Assembly: GCF_004341035.1 (NCBI RefSeq)
Contig: NZ_SLXK01000042.1
Location: forward strand, 1 to 35,917
From: Scopulibacillus darangshiensis
Lineage (GTDB): Bacteria; Bacillota; Bacilli; Bacillales; Sporolactobacillaceae
Length of the DNA stretch: 35,917 bases
Reading direction: 5' to 3'
Below the pieces are notes generated by a model that saw only the letters and a list, made by a program, of their open reading frames with translations, was not told where the DNA came from and ran no database searches. Shown piece by piece: positions 33,595 through 35,917 of this stretch. Position 1 is the stretch's first letter. The number at the start of each line of letters is the position of its first letter. Position numbers and translations under genes: made by a program.

Positions 33595-34748
33595 GACGTC
33601 ACCTCTAAATAGTCTAGTAGTGTTTGCGACATAATTTTCACTCCCACCGGCAGCATCTTCTCGTCAATATCAAATTTTGGATGGTGGTGCAGATATGGAT
33701 TATCCTTGGAATGTGTTCCAAAGAAAATATATGAGGCCGGTATCACTTGTGAGTAATATGCAAAATCCTCGCCGCCGAATGTCAGGGGCACCTCAACGAT
33801 ATTGTCAGCCAAGTGCAATTTGTTTATTGTCTTTAAAACTGAATCAATGACATGTCCGTCATTTATCAACGGCGGATCGCCTTTCTGGAAATCTAGTGTG
33901 AGTTTTGTGTTAAATGATTCCTCAATTCCATGTGATATTTTTGCCATGCGATGTTCAATGAGACCTAGTAAATCTGGATTGAAATATCTTACCGTACCGC
34001 TTAATTCAGCGGTATCTGGAATAACATTATAACTGGAACCAGCTTTCATTTCCCCAATACTAATAACGGCACCTTCATTAGGGTTGATGTCGCGGCTTAT
34101 AATGGTGTGAAGTTGTGTCATGAGATGTGCTGCTGCTAATGTCGGGTCGATGGTCTCGTGAGGCTGTGATCCGTGCCCTCCTTTTCCTTTAATCTTAATA
34201 TTGAACCTGCTCGCGCCTGCCATGAAAGGACCTTTTCTATAACCAATCAAACCTGCAGAAAGATGCTGCCACAAATGATACCCAAATATAGCCTCAACAT
34301 CTTTCAAAACACCCTTTTCAACCAATTCTTTTGCCCCGCCTGGCACCGTTTCTTCAGCATGCTGGAAAATAAATCGAATCGAACCATTTAACTTTCCTAT
34401 GTAAGGAAGTAAACTTTTGATAACACCGAGAAGGATAGCAATATGACCATCATGGCCGCAAGCATGCATCACACCGGGATTAATAGATTGGTACGGCAGG
34501 CCTGTCTCTTCCTGGACAGGCAGAGCATCAATATCCGAGCGGGCAGCGATCAGTCGCGACCCGTTTCTTCCATATATGTCACAAATGACGTCTTTGCCCG
34601 TCAGACTATATGTTTGCAGCCCCATAACCTGGAGGGCGCTTTCTATATACTTTTTTGTATTTGTTTCATTATGAGACAGTTCAGGATGTTGATGAATATA
34701 CCGCCTTTGTTGAATGATCCATTGTGCCATTTCATCGCTTATGAACAT
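33591..34748 (-). CDS. M20D amidohydrolase (N-acyl-amino acid/peptide deacylase)
   Basis: 385 residues of the M20D family. Metal ligands are seen in HACGHDGH (Cys97, His99), HAEE (130-133) and YHLW (His158), with FGGEDFAYY near the C-terminus. Relatives remove acyl groups from N-acyl amino acids or hippurate, or act on dipeptides. The Met at 34748 has AGAAGGG eight bases upstream; a 36-codon extension in the frame overlaps the carrier gene and is rejected. It follows the carrier gene by 20 bp. Confidence 0.9.
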   Translation of the reverse strand: MFISDEMAQWIIQQRRYIHQHPELSHNETNTKKYIESALQVMGLQTYSLTGKDVICDIYGRNGSRLIAARSDIDALPVQEETGLPYQSINPGVMHACGHDGHIAILLGVIKSLLPYIGKLNGSIRFIFQHAEETVPGGAKELVEKGVLKDVEAIFGYHLWQHLSAGLIGYRKGPFMAGASRFNIKIKGKGGHGSQPHETIDPTLAAAHLMTQLHTIISRDINPNEGAVISIGEMKAGSSYNVIPDTAELSGTVRYFNPDLLGLIEHRMAKISHGIEESFNTKLTLDFQKGDPPLINDGHVIDSVLKTINKLHLADNIVEVPLTFGGEDFAYYSQVIPASYIFFGTHSKDNPYLHHHPKFDIDEKMLPVGVKIMSQTLLDYLEVTS

Positions 34749-34768
34749 AGTCAGAACCCTTCTTTCGT

Positions 34769-35833
34769 TTAATAGCCTGTTAAGTGGGCTATGGTAACAA
34801 ATATGGCGCCCAAACCATAGTGAATTAAAATCAAAGGCCAGATCCACTTTACCCATTTGATCCAGGAGATACCTGCAATCGCAAGTGCCGCCATGAAATA
34901 ACCGGATGTTGGTGTAAATATATTAGAAATACCATCACCGAATTGGAATGCTAAAACAGCCGTTTGCCTGGAAACATCGACTAGATCCGATAAAGGGGTC
35001 ATAATCGGCATGGTTAAAGCCGCTTGGCCACTCCCTGAAGGCACAATATAATTAATAAAACATTGGGCAATGAACATGCCCATGGCTGCTATCTCAGACG
35101 GAAAATGACCGATTAAATTGGAAAGACTGTGCAGGATGGTGTCCATCACCTTTCCTTCTTGTAACACGATAAGAATAGCATGAGCTATGCCTACCACCAG
35201 TGCTCCCACCACTAATACCTTACATCCTTCAATAAAGTTTTCAGCAATATCGTTAACAGGCATTCTAGAGACAATCCCCATTAAAACGCCCATTAACAAA
35301 AATAAACCGGCAATTTCATTGATATACCAACCGAATTTAATCACCCCAAAAGCTAATGTAATCAAAGTGCCAATTAAAATTGTTAAAACGAATTTTTGTC
35401 TTAGAGTAAGCTTATCGATTTCCGATGGGTCAACAACATTAAAGTCTATGGGGTCATTGTAGGTAAGACTCTTTTCGGGACTTTTCTTAATCTTTCTTGC
35501 GTAAAGCATGACATAGGCGATACTGACTGAAGTGAAAATAACCCAATAGATAATTCTTAAACCCATACCTGAAAATAAAGGAAGCTCAGCGATGCCTTGA
35601 GCGACGCCAACTGTAAAAGGATTCATAAATGCAGCAGTAAAACCTGAAGCAGTTCCCAACAAAACGATTGCAGTTCCAACCATGCTATCAAATCCCAGCA
35701 TTAAAGCTAAGGGAACCATTATTGTGATATATGGTATAGTCTCTTCCGCTAGACCAAGCATGGCCCCTCCTAGGGAAAAAAAGGTCATTAATACTGGAAT
35801 TAATAGATTTTCCTTACCTTTGACCCGGATTAT
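34769..35833 (-). pseudogene. YfcC/DcuC-type carrier gene, 5' end lost
   Basis: The frame encodes about 354 residues of a YfcC-family membrane carrier, starting in the conserved KGKENLLIPVLMTFFSLGGA; the family normally has about 100 or more residues before that block. Upstream in the same frame a TGA (35834-35836) follows, and the remaining 80 bp of the window bear no resemblance to the family in any frame. So the gene is broken or rearranged there. An ATG at 35788 exists but has no ribosome binding site. Family members are linked to uptake of dicarboxylates or arginine/ornithine; here the neighbours suggest peptide or acyl-amino acid import. Confidence 0.75.
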
Positions 35834-35875
35834 TCATAGGACTAACCGAAGAAGCAATTTGGATGAAAATTGGCA

Positions 35876-35912
35876 AACGCCTTCATTTATTTCGGAATTT
35901 GAAGGTGTTTTT
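35876..35912 (+). terminator. terminator at the window end
   Basis: AACGCCTTCA (35876-35885) and TGAAGGTGTT (35900-35909) form a 10-bp stem (one G-U), followed by TTT (35910-35912). It faces the plus strand, though no plus gene ends here. With the truncated carrier gene it suggests a rearrangement junction near 35834. Confidence 0.55.
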
Positions 35913-35917
35913 CTAGC

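Overview
The window looks like chromosomal DNA of a low-GC, Gram-positive Bacillaceae bacterium. The evidence is strong AGGAGG-type ribosome binding sites, frequent GTG/TTG starts, a PaiA-type acetyltransferase, an Est30-type carboxylesterase, a LicT/BglP/BglH beta-glucoside operon with RAT antiterminators, and a Hol_Tox-type type I toxin gene. No rRNA, tRNA, CRISPR array or intact insertion sequence was seen. Almost all genes lie on the minus strand.

Layout. (a) 1-7 kb is gene-poor and decayed. Isolated genes (Nudix, GNAT, PIG-L deacetylase, a cytosolic subtilisin-like protein with HEAT-like repeats) sit between long non-coding stretches. Those stretches carry a short dispersed repeat and several tiny or broken membrane-protein genes. 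(b) 7.2-9.7 kb holds a DMT transporter divergent from a MocR regulator, with a palindromic CTGTAC operator between them. (c) 9.7-16.5 kb is a reductase island that resembles aldehyde/electrophile-stress clusters. It has two SDR paralogues, a CMD protein, a cupin and a MerR regulator in one operon with a textbook 19-bp-spacer MerR promoter, then two aldo/keto reductases divergent from an AraC_N-type regulator. (d) 16.6-18.4 kb holds paiA and a MarR gene divergent from a frameshifted yczE-like gene, with two near-identical 20-bp operators between them. (e) 18.4-19.6 kb is a macrolide-type glycosyltransferase. (f) 19.8-24.3 kb is a sigma-54 unit: a PAS/AAA+/HTH activator, a -24/-12 promoter with upstream dyads, a HisD-family dehydrogenase of catabolic type, and an amino acid permease. 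(g) 24.5-29 kb is licT-bglP-bglH with two RAT/terminator switches and a cre-like site. (h) 29.1-30.5 kb is an esterase followed by a compact type I toxin-antitoxin locus (29-aa toxin, SD-sequestering hairpin, convergent RNA, shared terminator). (i) 30.5-35.9 kb holds a small membrane protein, a transglutaminase-like protein, an RpiR-type regulator that has lost its HTH, and a peptide/acyl-amino-acid salvage operon (YfcC-type carrier, M20D amidohydrolase, enolase-superfamily enzyme) whose carrier gene is broken at the 5' end near the window edge.

How the genes work together. The window is a set of small, locally regulated catabolic and stress modules, each with its own regulator: MocR, MerR, AraC, MarR, a sigma-54 activator, LicT and a damaged RpiR. 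The most attractive items are the type I toxin-antitoxin locus, the sigma-54/HisD-like operon, and the two-regulator reductase island. Several genes were too short, or are too damaged, to show up as ordinary open reading frames; they were found by reading both strands by eye. Their coordinates are exact, but their functions are mostly inferred.
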